Shown: in pieces, positions 38,201-52,145 of the stretch
Layout of the letters: every line of letters begins with the position of its first letter
How positions within the stretch are numbered: position 1 is the first letter of the stretch
Origin: Edolisoma coerulescens
Taxonomy: Eukaryota; Chordata; Aves; Passeriformes; Campephagidae
Length of the DNA: 64,000 nucleotides
Direction of reading: 5' to 3'
Assembly: GCA_013397115.1 (NCBI GenBank)
Contig: VWZW01007169.1
Span: 62,001-126,000 of the forward strand
Notes under the pieces: generated by a model
The model's database searches: none
What the model saw: the letters and a program-made list of their open reading frames with translations, nothing else
Told to the model about the DNA's origin: nothing
Translations under genes and position numbers: made by a program

Positions 38201-40787
38201 CCCTCACTGAGCATTAGAAATGGCTTTATGTCCTAATCAATACTCTGAAGACTATAAAAATCTGCCTGTTTCCAAGGAAAGTGTGGCTCTTGTTTCTATC
38301 AGCTTCTAAATTACCACTGGACACCAGTTAGATATTGTTGTAGCAATGTTGTACTTCTGTATTAAATCCTTGAAGATTTTCTCTCAGGGATTAAGGCACA
38401 GCCTTGCTTTTTTTTCTTTAAAGCAGCTTCCCTGAAACCATTGTATTTATTTTTTCCTCTTTTTGAGGGCTAGATACTATCCTAGTCAAGAGGGGACTAG
38501 CTGAAGAGCTGTCACTGTAACTACAGCACTGTAGGTCAGCCAGGGAAAGAGCTGGCTTCAAACACAGCAACAGAAGACAGTTCAGATGTGGATCCAGGGC
38601 AACATTCAACTTCCCTTTGCCCATACTACAAACGCAATAAGAGGGAATGCAGGCTTTCCTAATTAGGGATAAAGAAAACTTTGCAATAGCTACTAAGGGG
38701 GGAAAGTGGGTAGATGATGATCTCATTTTCTCCCATAAAATAGATGAGGAAGATAAAAGAAGTGCAAGATGTTTCCGTTTATTACATTAAAAAGATAATG
38801 TGCTTGTTTCCAAGGCATTATGTGTCCCAGGATACTGAATATGTACTTGTATAAGAAGAGAAAATTGAAACATTTTTGAATTTTGCTTGAATTTTGGGCT
38901 ACTATGAAACTTCTGGGCTCAGCCCTCTCTCAATAGATTTATAATATTAGAGTTATGCTGTAATTGGTACCAGAATGACACATAATGTAAAGTGTTACCT
39001 ACATTTAAAACCTGAAAATAGTATTTGAATTCCATATTCACAGGTAATAAGAGTTCATCTTCATGGTGGGGAAAATGAGTTTCAGAATGACAGCTTGCAA
39101 CCTGTTTTTTTTTTTTCTTCTTTCTAGTTCAATTCATATGGTTTTCTGCATTATTCTGCAGTCCTTATTCAGGCACAATCCTCCCTAAAGCTGTGAGTAG
39201 TGACACAATGATAGCCATTGAGAAAAGCTTATAATTTAAAATATATAATTATTTTCTAGTTTCTACATTTCCAGTGCGAGTTTTGTCAAAAATGCTGCAA
39301 TAGTCCCCACTAAAACCAGCAGTATTATGAAGTCTGTAGTTCCGTGTAAAACATTTAATTTAAAAATTGCAATAATTGGCATTTCGACCTTCTCCTTCAC
39401 AAGGATTTCAGAGCACTTCCCAAAAGTTAGTTTATTAATTCTTGGGGTAGCAACATCTGTCAAGACAAGTATATCTGGACAAGATGCAAAGCCCCTTTGG
39501 AGAACTCTCTGTCATGGTACCATTGTGGTTTTGCCTGGAAAAAATCTACACGTTCCAATTTTTTTTGTGAATTTACAACAAAAAGTTCCCTAACCCCCTG
39601 AAAAACAGATTTTTTTTTTTAAGCCAGCTCTTCTCTTACCCTTAGGTCGTGTTATCTCTCAGCAGCACAGCAAATCACAGGAATTTGTGCTTGCAGTGTC
39701 TTGATTTGACATTTAAATTATTCTCTGGATTCAGATCTTCTGACAGTCTGGCAATAAGGTTGACAGTTGAGACCAAATTTGCTTATTCAGTGGCATTTGT
39801 GACAATTGCTGCATCAGTTGTGCTCTTTTAAAAACCAGATTTCCTCATGATCCTAGCCTGGCAGTCTGTATGGTAGGAATCTGTTTAAAGCTGGAGGAAC
39901 CTCCCAAAAGAGGAGTGGGTAATTTTTCTGCAGTGTCTGCCATGAAGCTTGGAAAGATAACCACGTGTATTTCCTCAAGCTTTGTTCTTTCCCTAGAAAC
40001 AAGCATCAAAGATGATGGACCACAAGCTGATGTCTGTAGACAGAGAGGGAAGGGAAAGATGCAGCTCTGATCATCCTCATGCCAGAGAGGTGGGAAAGCA
40101 CCAGCTCAGTCTGCATCTCCACAGATTTCATGGCTTCGGAAGATGACAAAAGGCCGCTGTTGGGGGAGAGCAGAGAGGAGAACTTTTCTTCCCGTCTTTC
40201 CCCTTGAGAGTTACCATTCTGGGCAGCTGGCAAGCAGCTGAGCTGTGTCCCTTCACAATTGGCCCATCAGGCATGGTAAGTTCCTGACAATCTCACCTTC
40301 TTACTCATTGCATGAGTGAGCAATTAATGAATGAATGGTTGGTTTGTTGTTTGGTTTTTTTTTTTGCAGATTCAAGGCTGCAGTATAATCACTTTGATAA
40401 GATTAAGATCCTGTTTGACATTTTAATAAGAATAAAATAAGGATTTGCTTGCTAGGACACGATCAGCAAATAGTATGGTTGTGGATAAAACAATGCATAG
40501 TGTAAGTTGCTCTTTAGAAACTTTAGAAAATGTTACTTGTGGTTGAAGTGCTGCATACTTTGTCTGTGAACTGTCTCTGGCAGTTATATTGCAAGGTTTT
40601 CTATCTGTTTTCTTGGGTTGAAGGAAGATAAGAGAAGGTACAAAGCCATGCATAGAGCTGAGAGTCACAGAAAACCCTTCAAAAGACCCCCCACTAAAGC
40701 CACAGGCTGCCTGTGTTATTGCTGTGGCAGCATTGTGCCTTTCACGTGATAAGCACCGAACCTCACATCCACAGCTAACCAGGAAAA
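35246..40787. other. AT-rich unique sequence, no gene recognised
   Basis: The longest ORF of the window (37178-37621, minus strand, 147 codons) is here, overlapped by a second open minus-strand frame (37432-37623). Neither matches a family I can defend. Other frames are 60-102 codons. T tracts of 11-12 bases lie at 39105-39116 and 39610-39620. Nothing else stands out. Confidence 0.5.
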
Positions 40788-40788
40788 G

Positions 40789-40852
40789 TGATGCAATTTT
40801 TTGCAATGCAATTTTGCAAAAAAGTGATGCAATTCCTTTTGAGTGATGCAAT
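40789..40852. promoter_or_regulatory. cluster of three TGATGCAAT (ATF4-C/EBP composite) sites
   Basis: The nine-base word TGATGCAAT occurs exactly three times in 64 bases, at 40789-40797, 40825-40833 and 40844-40852. Between the first two lie further C/EBP-type words (TTGCAATGCAAT and TTTTGCAAA, 40801-40820). TGATGCAAT is the known C/EBP-ATF composite (amino-acid response) element bound by ATF4 with C/EBP partners. The cluster looks like a small imperfect tandem expansion of a GTGATGCAATTT unit. A stress-responsive enhancer is possible, but it may be only a degenerate tandem repeat. Confidence 0.45.
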
Positions 40853-43800
40853 TTAGATCACTGTCTTATAGTGAATGATTACATATTTTTCACAAAATAC
40901 GTTGGTGACAAAAATGAGTTAGATGTAGCTGGGAAAGAACACTTTAGTTAAGTTCACATTAACTAAAGCTTTGCCGTTTGGCTTAAAAAAAGGCATTTCA
41001 AATATAGCTTAGCATTGTTTTTGCCATCATTCAGCTTCTGTCATTTTCCAAATCATCACTTACTTCTCTCCTACCAGTGAACATTGGCTGATGACAAGAA
41101 AGGGTCGAGGCCGTAGATTCATAAGGAATTATGAATAAGCTTATAAATGCTTCAATTAAAAAATATTGCATAGATGAGGAAGTTGTGGATGTGCCGTCAC
41201 AGACTTGATGCTTGTTCTTAGGCACATACTATTTTCTAGGAGCAATAATAATATGAGCCTTTGGACTTACATTGTTAATTATGGATGGAGAAGTAACTTG
41301 ATGGCTGCCAAAAAGCACTGAAAGGCCTGTGTCCATGCCCGCTAACAAACCAGGTGATTTCATTGATCTAAATGCCTGAACTTTTTTACAAAAGTTTGCA
41401 CCTCTCTGTCTTGAGGTAATTGTTAAAGCAGGAAGGACCCAGGTATGGCAGCAATGAGTGATTTTTCACTAGATCCTCCATCCATGAATGTTCACATGGA
41501 AAGGGCAATTGGTTTCAAATACTGCTGCACATTTTTTGCTGTTAAGTGTTATTTGCAAAAGGCACGGGGAAAGAATTTGCATGGACTATCCCAGCACCCC
41601 ACATGACACTTGTGTCTGTGGAAACAGAAGTGTGAGTAAAGATGAGTAATCATTTGATCTAAATAGGGACACAGCTGTATTTCTAACAGGATTCAGGCTT
41701 TCGAACAGCCAACTTCTTTCAGTCTGCCTTAGAGGAGCTGTGAACTTATCATTCGGGCATGTGCACATAAATGCAGCAGCTGCCATTGCTGATGGCTTTG
41801 AAGCATTTTGCAGGCAACTGCCGGAGCTGGTGGCTCCATGCCAAATCATGATGTGATTCTGATCCTGAGAGATTTTTATGCAAGACTGGGGACAGAGGTC
41901 ACGGATCAAATGTAATGGGCTGACATGTATTCAGAAAGATTAATGAGTCTGGGCACAAATTAATTGTGTTCTTACCAGATAATCAGCAGGTCTTGCTAAC
42001 ACTTACTTTCAATGTTATTAAAGAAGAATATGTGCTTGGGTATCTTGTGATCAGCTGTAAGGAAACAGAGTTTTTTATCATTATTTAAATGAAACAAAAT
42101 ATCAGTTTTGTCTGGTATAAAATCTTAGGAAGTTGTTCTGGAATGGTCAAGGCTGTTTTTCCAAGTACCACGTAACTGTGAAAGGAGCTGTAACAACGTT
42201 GCAGGTGTCTAGATTTGCTATAGTATCAGGAAGAAAACCAGGGTAGAGCGGAAACAAGCCAAAGACTGTTGTTTCCAACAGCAATCCGAGAAAAGTGAAG
42301 CAGCATAAGGGTAGTAGTGGGGTACAGAAGATGCTACCAAGAAAATCATGTTATGACCCACTAGCTAGAAAACATTTTACATTTTCATTCAGTTAAGTGA
42401 GAGGGATTCTGTTATAGAATAGGATAGTTTCCTTTTCACTAAACAATCAGAACTAACGATGCTTACTTCTTCCCAAAATCCGAGAGTGGGGAGTCCAAAG
42501 GCAGCACGGATGTTGTGTTGCAGGATGAGTTACAGAACAACTTCCCTAAAACCTTCTGCATTTTGATTCCCTTCAGTGAGTGTGTGTGTTACCTGTGAAA
42601 AAATCAGCTCCCACTCTTTCTTGTAAATGCTTTCACTGGCCTGAGGAATCTAAAATTGTGGAGGGACTCAGGAATTGTATGTTTATTTGTCATACCTGTT
42701 TCTTCATTGCTTTTTGTATTGTCTGGATTGATTTTTCTTTTAAATGAGTTATATGCTAGAACATTAAGCCTGCTGATTTAAGCAGTTCTAAGTCAGGAGA
42801 TAGTAGAAGTAGCAGGTTATTATGTATCAAAGAGCCTGCAAGGAGACAATTAATGTGTAGAATTTGAATGAGTGCGTTTTCTCCTTTTTTCATTGCTTTT
42901 TGTGTGGAAAGAGTCCATAGCCTGGGATGAGTGAGCTCAGATTCTTGTGTCAGATTACATACATCTGGGAAAATGCCATTATAGGCCATGAGGTTACTTT
43001 GGGTTTACTGAATCAGATTTGAACTTTTTGGCAGTAATTGGTATTTTTTTAGATTTTTATGCAGCCGTTTGTGGGAAGTCTTTCATCAAATATTCCAAAT
43101 CCAAGCTATTTATAAACCAAAGCTCTCACATACTGGAGCCAGATGTTCTAAATATATAGATGACAGCGGCAACAACATACAATATGTATGCATAATAGCA
43201 AGTTTTCCACATTTGAGTTTCACCTCAGCTACTCCTATAAGTGGGCTAAAAGACATGCCTCAGTAGAGCCCACTGAGAGCACCTGTCCGCCACAAGTTTT
43301 AGGATAATTCAGTGAGAAAAGAGCAAGGTCAATCCCTTGTCAATCCTTGGAATACTCCCAGGAGTGTCAAGAACTCTTCCAAGAGAAGAATATGAACAGC
43401 ATTCACAATAAAAGAGTGGGCACACTTGTCCTTTTTTTCTACCTGAGTTTAAGTCACTTGTTAAAGAAAAAGCTATTTTTCTCTGTCCCTTAGGTTTCTC
43501 GAAGAGTGCTTTACATGTAGAGAAAAACAATACTTCCTTGCTGAAAGAAATCCCATATATTTTAGCAGAAGCATCACTTGGCTGAAGTGAGTGAAGGTGT
43601 ATCTCTTCACCTGACAAAGCAATGACATTAGGATACTCAATGTTCAAGGCCAGTAATTGTTTGGTGCTTCTGTGTTAAAAAAAAAAGAAAAAAAAAGCCA
43701 TAAGCTGCAATTCTGAATTTTTTGAAGTATCATTTAGTCAAATGCTCCCAAAGTGTTATGGAGATTCCCTTTCTCCTCCTTCTCAAAGACTGAGAAGTAA

Positions 43801-44929
43801 GTTATACCTCTGCAGTTTCTTAATTCAGTGACTGGGTTTTGGAGGGACCAGTCCAATGTCTGGGTATTACTGTTTAGCACCATTGTTCTGGAGTCTTAGA
43901 TAAAATGTGTGAGAAAATGGCAAGTTTTAGTATGATTCCTGCCTTCTCAGAGCTGGGCATAATGAACCAAATGTAATATCTGGCAGATATGAATTTTTGG
44001 AGGAACATAGGAAATTGTAGAAAAGTGAGTGAATAAAACAGCAACAGAGTAAATAAAATACTACTTGACCAGTGAAATATCTGTGACAGAGACTCTGATT
44101 TCTAGTTTTCCCAAGTATGCTCATTTCTTTTTTCTGCCTGCAGAAATTCACTAACTAGAATGAGAATGTATGGCAAATATAAATTGACATAGTGCCGCTG
44201 GAGCCAATAAAACCTGGATGCTTTACACTGGTTGAGGATCTGGCTCGTTTTGTTTCAGGTCTCATTGTACGCAGAAGTGAACCACTGCTTAAATAAAAGG
44301 TAATTTCTTCAGTTGTAAGGACCGTTGTTTCTGAAATACATGTAGTACAGTGCACTGAAGTATTTTACCAGGCTATCTCCCTTTCAAGAGAATGACACTT
44401 TGTGGGTTTGATATGGTCAATAAGTTTGGTTTTTTTCTTTTGTAACATTGCCCACTTTGGGGTTTCATCACATTCACAGAAATGTTTTGAATTTTTATTC
44501 CTAACCACGTGTAAGACCTTAGCTCTTCACTGCTGCTTGTTAGTGTACATTTTGGACAATGTTAACATCATCTCAAATATTCAGGACAAGGGAGGAACTT
44601 GCTTTAAGTCCTTAGGAGAAGCTAAAAAGGCTATTAAAAAGCCGAGTCCATAAAAAAACATCTGTTCCAGTCATGCTGCTGATTTTTTATTAGTCCTTCA
44701 AATCCATAGCAAAGATCTCTAGAGCAAGAAAAATGCTCTAGTGTGGAGTGCAATTTCCAATTTCTTAGCTAACCTGATTTTGTTGATTCATACATATGCA
44801 TGATTCAGTGCTCTTCCTGAATACAAACAAAAAAACCCCTTTTGGGTTGTACTTTATTTATTTTCCTTGAAATGCCCTTGAAATTTCATTTACTCAGTGA
44901 AACCAAACAAATAATTGCATACTAAAAGG
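40853..44929. other. unique sequence, nothing recognised
   Basis: Longest ORFs are 43309-43647 (112 codons) and 41586-41909 (107 codons), both minus strand and unassignable. A-rich tracts lie near 43677-43698. A perfect inverted repeat CTAGAGCA/TGCTCTAG (44719-44726, 44734-44741) with a 7-base A-rich loop is present. Confidence 0.5.
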
Positions 44930-47929
44930 AAAATGAAGAGTAGCAAGCTAAATAATTTGTAACATCAAATATTCCTTTGCTGTGGTTAACATTCTCAGTG
45001 AGAGGAAACAGTCAGCAATAAACAGCCCCATGTATCTTAAATGTAATAACTAATATCAATGTCAAACGCATGAAGTGAAAATACCTTAGGATATGCTTTC
45101 ACAGTTCTGCTGTATCACTGCTAAATGGAATATGCTATATAACTATAATAGCAGTCATACTTGTCATATTTCTCCTGATCTCTAAGGAAAAATACCCATG
45201 TAGGCATTATGCAGCTTACATCTTTTTCTAGTCAAAGTCATATTTTTATGGGGTCTTTATGGTGGTTTTTAAAAGTTTACACTCTGAAAGCAAAGTTGTC
45301 ACCATTTGTATATCATGCAAACTATATACCAAGTCTCATTCCTGATAATTAGGGATATCCCAGTACTCTGTTGTGTACATCACCGCTATCTAGCTTGTCG
45401 TAAATAACAAAAGATTACTTCTGATTTGGGCTATGTAATGCTCATCTGTGTAAAGAAATAGCAAATAACGAAGATCTTCAAGCAGAATTTTTGACAATGA
45501 CCCCATTAACCACACTGGACAAAATTTACCACCAATGTAACTCAAACAATAGCAGTGGAATAATAACAAATTAATTTGACCTTTTTTAGGTAAAATTGCA
45601 CTCATTTCCCCCAATACGTCAGGCAGAGACTTCATCTGGCAATGAGGACTTTTCACCATGTTCTAAGTGTGAAATGTCGCTTTAAAATTGTCATTTTTGA
45701 GTCAGTAGTTGTCAGGGGACATCCTGCTGAGAAAACAGTATCATTTGTGATTCCAGAACTTGTGTGGAAACCCCTTGCTAAAGGAGACTGTCACATCCTT
45801 TTCTGCTGGAAATGTCTTATTTTGGGAGGACTGAGTCTGTGGGTGCTGCTGCTACAGACTGCACTGCCAAACTCTGGTCCTGAGGACATCCCCAGGAGAA
45901 GACCAGGTGCTGATTTTATCACAGCCTTCCTTTCTCTTGCCTTCTGCTTTGATCTCAGTGCTAAAAGAGCAGCTCCTGCTCTTTTCTATACCCTTTTGTA
46001 CAGTGTGGTGTTATCTGCTCTGTTACAAGGTGAAGAATTGCCTTGATGTACAATGTGTTTTAATGGAGCTCTGCAAGGGGGGAGGTCCTGATAGGCAGCG
46101 AAAACCTTGACTTCATCATTTTCCTTCCACTTTTCTAAAAAGCTTGAAGCTGTGGGTCAGAATGTGACTCCCACATATTCAGTGATGTAAATCATTCTCC
46201 CTGTGCTTGCTACTCTCATTTCTACTTTTTTTTCCTCCTAGAAAGTCTTGCCTAACACTCAAGGAAAACTGTTTCTGAGCAGAGAAGTGGAAGCAGATAC
46301 TTGTAAATTATTTTCTCTGACAGATACAGAGGGCCAAGAAATTGTAAAGTAGCCATGCACTCAGGTGCAGGTAGCATGTTTGTTTTTCCCCTTAAGTGTA
46401 TTTAAAATTCTAACCTATTAATTTGTGCATTGTATGATTCAGTTAATTATTAAAAGAATTGTATTTAGAAACGTTTCCTAAACAGCATAAGCAAGTTAAG
46501 AACAGAGATATATGTGGGAAAGACAAACAATGCTAGCTTGTAGCTATTGATGTGTGTAAAACATAGGGATTGATGCAATTAGTGGAGTATTCAAAATAAT
46601 GGTGGAGGATAAACTGACACTTATGTATCATTAGACATGAAGGGGAGTGAAATACATATCCAGAAGAAAATGCTGAATGTTCTGCGCTGTTGGAACTGAA
46701 TGAAGAATGCTCTGATCAACATTTCTGTTGGCTGCTTCTGTTGTGGGGATGGTTTGGAAGGTAGCTGGGAAATGAGGTCACCTAGGACTTAGTCAGAAGT
46801 TGTTAAGGCTAATGAAATATGTGAGAGATAACTAAGACCTTTATGGATCTTTCTTTGTCTTCCTGGAAAGGCAGGATTGGGAAAACTGCTCAGGAAAGCA
46901 CATGGCAGACCATTCTAGTCAGCTTTGCAATAGGGTGTTCCTGTGAGTTTCTGCCCCACCCCTCAACCCCAGCCCTCCTGTCCATGTAAGCCCCCCATGC
47001 ACCATGGCTGTATAGAAGGGTGCATGAAGAGGACTCTGGTGGGCAATGTAAAAGTGTACTGGTAACCTCACTTTTTCAGGTAATCCCCTATTTATGCCTC
47101 ACTGAGGAGCATGCCCAGCACTGCTCTTCCTGTAAGGCTGCTTGATGTAGTTCGAGACAACGTTCCTTACATCTGGCTAAAATGTACCCAGAAGACCCAA
47201 GTGTTTCTCCTGCTGGAGGTCTGTGAGCTGCTTCCTGGCAATGTTGTCAGCCTATGAAGTCCTTACACAGAGCTCAGAAGCATCTGGAGAAATCACATTT
47301 TCATAATGTAGCAGCAATAAGTCATCATTTGTTCCACTTATATCGGATCCACTCTGCAAATCTGATAGGAAGATTTCTCCCTAGGGATCTCATCCTGCTT
47401 CCTTTACTTGTTCACTGAAGACCATGAGAACCACACAAGTGGGGTGAGCACTGTTTGACCCTTGGTAATTAAGATCACTTACCTTAATATGTTTGCTAGT
47501 TTGAACAGAAGAACCAAGCACAATGACTTAGGACATTTACAGGGTTGGTTTACTTCATGCATGAAATATTGGAAGACAATGTGAAACAACCTTTTAACGA
47601 TGATTCTGCTCTTGAGCCCACCCCATTTCTTTATTAACAAATGACTGTTTTTCTTTTCTCTAAGGTGTTTTATGGGAAGCAGACACAGAAAACAGGAAGA
47701 CATGAATTTGTAAGCTGCTATCAGCTTTAGAAAACTTCTGTGCAGAGATGGAGGTGCACTGCCAACACCAACATTGTTAGGCTTGGGTTCTACCTAAATG
47801 AAGTAAGATATGTCCAAAAAAGAAATAAATTTTTTTAGTTCCTAAAAAATAAGTACAAAGTTCAGGAAAAGCTAATATAATCTGAACTTTATATTTTTTG
47901 AAAAAAAAAAAAAATTTGGCCTTAGAGCT
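44930..47929. other. unique sequence, nothing recognised
   Basis: The plus-strand ORF 45642-46046 (134 codons) has two hydrophobic stretches but no recognisable family or exon signals. The AT-rich part at 44930-45260 has some enhancer-like texture. A 14-A tract lies at 47901-47914. Confidence 0.45.
46954..46975 (-). other. potential G-quadruplex motif
   Basis: Four C-runs on the plus strand (CCCC, CCCC, CCCC, CCC) are separated by loops of 1, 4 and 2 bases. The minus strand therefore carries a canonical four-run G-quadruplex pattern. No promoter or gene was recognised nearby. Confidence 0.6.
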
Positions 47930-48260
47930 TCAGAAAATAAATGTTTTTGCCACGTGGCAGTGGTTGTGAAGTAAATATGTCCCGCTGCTCTGATCTTACA
48001 TCCTGTCACATTAATGTTTCAGAGCACTCAATATAAATATTAAAACTAATAGCTTCGCTCTTCAGCTATTACTCCATCATTCCCTGAAATCATCATAAAA
48101 CATTCAAAGCCTTTTAGAACATTTACACACTTGAATCTGATGGTGGGGAAAGGAGACTAACAGAGCACAGCTCGCAAGCTTAAATAATAGTGGAAAGCTG
48201 TTTATGGAGTATGCTTTATTTATTCATTATTTCAAGTAAAGTTTCAGTTTTGATGGAGAG
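47930..48260. promoter_or_regulatory. candidate enhancer-like block with E-box palindrome
   Basis: Begins with GCCACGTGGC at 47949-47958, a perfect ten-base palindrome centred on the CACGTG E-box bound by USF/MYC/CLOCK-type factors. It continues with AT-rich words including CACATTAATG, AATATTAAAACTAATAGC and GCTTTATTTATTCATTATTT. No ORF or repeat was seen. Regulatory role inferred. Confidence 0.28.
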
Positions 48261-51200
48261 GAAAAAAATCAAAGTATAGCTGTCAAGGGAGAAGACTGAA
48301 GTATTGCTTTTCTATACTGTGGGCTTGTGTAAAAATATGGAAGAAAAGGGGGGTTTTTTGAAAAAAAAAGCAGAGTCCATGAGAATCTCAGTCCAAGGTC
48401 AATCAATCTTAGGATTGTGGGTACGTAAACAGCTAATGGATTGTAAAGACACATACCAGTGTTATGAATTTTTAATGAGCAACTCTTCAGCACAGACCCC
48501 TATAAATCAATGATGACTTATTGGCTGGATCAATTATGCAAACTTTAAAACATTTAATGACAGGTAATGAACAAGTCTCTGGAGTCCACCAGTCAACAGT
48601 GTTTTGCAGTTGTAGTTACAACTACTTAAGTGAAAAGTCTGCAGGAAGCCTTTCCTCAGAAGTCATTTAAAGCTAAACTCTAAGGTTGTGGTAAAGTGAA
48701 AGAGCATGGTTTTGTTTCTCTTTGTATATAACCTCAAATGCATTGGCAAGTGGGCACAGCTGCTAGTGTACTCAGAGGAATTTAAATTATTTTTTAACCA
48801 AAGGTATGTTGTGGTCTTGGGAAACCTGTTTTCTCAAACTTTATACTTCTGGTTTTCTGCAAGGTATGCAGGTACAAATGGTGCAATTTTCAAAGGAAAA
48901 AGGTTGTGGTTGTGTTAGTAGACTGAATAGTTCTTTCTTATAATACTTTAATTTTGAAGTTAAGATACATGTGAGAAAACAACAAAAAAAAAGATTAAAA
49001 AAGGATTAGATGAGGGGAATGCCAGACTGTATTACCATTAACTAGCACAAAAGGACTGAAAGATGACTGTAGGCTGAATAATACAAGAGAAGACTTATGG
49101 AATAACTGGTGGCATTATGGTAGGTTAATTACTTGTTAAAATTATTATCCAATGAAAGATGAAGGATTTTTTTTTGTGGATTTTTGAATTTAATAGTTAT
49201 TTTAATTTTTAAATATTAACCTTTCTAATAGTCAATTTCAGATAATTCTGAAGATTACGGGAAAGTTGCAAATTAAACCCACCATTTAAGAATAAGAGCA
49301 GGTGTATAAGCCCCTGATCCAAGATTTTGCCATTAACTTAGTTAAGGCTTTACTCAGATTGACCAAGGCCTGCTGGCTGAAGCAGTGAATTGAGCAAGTG
49401 CTCTTTATTAGCATTTGCTTTACTTTCCTAAAGATAACAAATATAAAGGAAAGCTTGGAAGTAAGATTAATCTTTGGCCTCAAGAAACAAATTTAAATGT
49501 TTTGTGAAAGTAGTAGAACTACTGTATTTGAAAAAAACCACGAACCCAAACATTGTTTTCAGCTGTATTCTTTACAAGGAAACTATGGCCAGGGAACCTC
49601 TCAGAATCCTGTGACAATATATCTGAATCCCAGCTGTTTAAACTCACCATTAAGGTCTTGCCTCTTTCCTGCTTGCTGCCAGCAGCAATTCGTGAGAGCT
49701 CCCACCCTCCCACAAGTCCAGCACCCTCCACTTATGCTGAATAGCACCTTGCTCTGAAAGTTGCTTGGCAACTGCTAGTGAGGTTTGGTGTGAAGAGGGG
49801 GATATTAAACCCAGCAAGAAGAGCACATTTGTCTTTATTTTTTCATGTCATGCTTGAAGTTTGGGATGCAAGGCATACAAGGAAAGTGCAGTCATGAGAG
49901 ATTGTAAATAAACTGAAGAGTCATCCAGGGATCTCTAGTAGTTAAAAGCAACTGCTATTTTTTATTTGTTGATGTGAACACAGATGAGCATTCTTTGATG
50001 AGTATTTATTACTGTTTCCCTTGTACTGGTGGGCAAAGAACACTACAAGAATTGAAAAGTTGCCTCATTTCACCAAGTTTCTGCAGGTACCTCTCTGTCC
50101 TCAAGTGAAAATATTTTTTGGAACTGTAAGATCAGTACGTGATGACAAATAAAGTTTCCTTCTCTCCCCAGCCCAAGAGAAAATGCACAGCAACAAAGCT
50201 TTCCTAAAATGTTCTTTCTGTACTGATATGGATGAAATTACCTTTTTGAGCACAAAATCTAATTAGGTGGTGGCAGGAAATATTTATAAACTCAAGTCTT
50301 TTGGTGAAATGAGGAATGGCCTAAATGTTGGTTATCATTTCCACTTTTTAAGTGGGACATGGAGAGATTGCTCCTGGTGGTTAAGGAGCTTGGTAGGGCT
50401 ACTGGGTAATATGCTTTCTGTGGTCAACCTTTTATTCTGTCATCTGACGTGCTGCAGAATAGGGCATTTAAACAAGAGCAGGACATCTTGAGATTCCTGT
50501 TCATATTTCCTTAGACTTTTTAGCTTCTTATTGAGACTGCTGTCATTATTTTAAGTGCCACTATATCAATATCTCCAGCTTCATCATATCCTGTGTGGAA
50601 GTTCTCTATTTTTATGTGTCAAAATGGTCTGTCTATATTTAGGGTCTCTCATTGGCTGTAAGCATCGTTTGTACCTGCACTGTAATTATCATGCCAGCTG
50701 ACACTAAGAGGATATTTAAATATTACTACCAATGAAACTGCTTATTGCAGAGGAATGATACACCTCTTAAATGCTGATGCCTTGGCTGGATGACTCTTTT
50801 AGGAACTTACTCAATAGAGAGAAGTAGAAGTTGGGTTGACAAGCGTGATGCTTGATGCTGAAAGGTGTAAATACCCATCCCCACCTTCTTCCTACTTTGT
50901 CCAAGAAGGAAGTCACTCTTCTAAAGCTCTTTTTTTACTTAATTAGTTTCTGTATGTGAAGAAGTGGTGGATGCACCTGGACTGGTGTGTTACTTCAAAT
51001 CTGAGCTGAGAGTCAACAGTGATTTTTTTTTTTCCCTTGTCAAATTAGAGCCACCAGTTTTGAGGAAAAGCTGCAGCAGGTAACAGGAGAAGAAAGAAAA
51101 AGCCAGCTTGATGTGTTGATCCTTCTGGTTGTTTTCATTTGACTTTGCCTGATAGAACTTCTGAGTTTTTATCAGGTCTTTTCATATTGTTTTCTTCCTG

Positions 51201-51655
51201 ACTGACACTCTCAGGTTATTCTAAAACCTTGGATCAAGTAAAGTAGCTAAGATGTAGTAAGCGGATTCTTTCATGTTGGAAATTCATTGTCAGATTTGCT
51301 ACATAAAACAACCCCTCATTTCACAGAAGAAATAGCACCATCTCTTTCAACATCTTGTTTTAGGCTTCTCAGTAGATTTCCTAAAAGACTGATGAACAAG
51401 ATTATTTGACTGACACCAACCCAGTTTTTCCTGACACCCCACACACATGCAAGATCTGACAGCTGCCTTCCAAACATCTTTATGCCTCTGAAGTTCCAGC
51501 AAGTGCTTCTTCTGGGCATCTACTGGGCTTTTTCTGGGCCCATCTACTCCGTGTGTTGCACCGGTGGTGGCCAAAGCACACAGAGCTGGCATATGCCCTG
51601 TGGGGAAGTGTGAGTTTTATCTTGCACATACAGCCATGACTGAGCTGTGGAAAGT

Positions 51656-51691
51656 GAGCTGACAGAAAAGTCTGCAGAGCTGACAGAAAAG
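51656..51691 (+). repeat. 21-base-period direct duplication
   Basis: GAGCTGACAGAAAAG occurs at 51656-51670 and again at 51677-51691, separated by TCTGCA. It is a simple local tandem duplication. Confidence 0.9.
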
Positions 51692-52145
51692 GCACATCTG
51701 TAAGTGTTGTGTGTGTCTGCTAATTGCACAGATGTTTTCTATTGGCCTATGTGGTAAAATAACCAAAATGCCTCAGTTTTGTGTTTCTGTAGCAATTCTG
51801 AGATTCTTTGTCTACACTATGGGCTAGTGAGACAAATACCGATGTGAGACACAAATGAATTCAGAGAAAAGTCAGTATCATTATCAGGCCAAAACCAGCT
51901 CCAGTGTCACACTTACCTGTTAGTTTCTTAGGCAGTACCAAGCTCCTGTGTGTTGCCAAAGTGGCACATTTAATCATGGAAAGTTTTCTAAAACTTTGGT
52001 TAAATAGGGACAGATGAAGTTGCATAACATTGGGCTTATACTCAAAATATAAACCAAAATCCAATCCAGTTGCTGGTTGGAGAAACTGGAGTTTAGTTTT
52101 TAAGAAATGGTGTATGATTCCTACTTGTTTGTGGGGATTTGGGGT

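Noticed and set aside
45642..46046. 134-codon plus-strand ORF with two hydrophobic stretches.
   Set aside because: No recognisable family, no start or splice context, and such lengths occur by chance in 64 kb read in six frames.
47149..47240. A plus-strand frame with a FLLLEVCELLPGN word resembling the end of an Argonaute PAZ domain.
   Set aside because: The similarity covers about 25 residues, is not continued on either side, and no splice sites or further domain parts were found.
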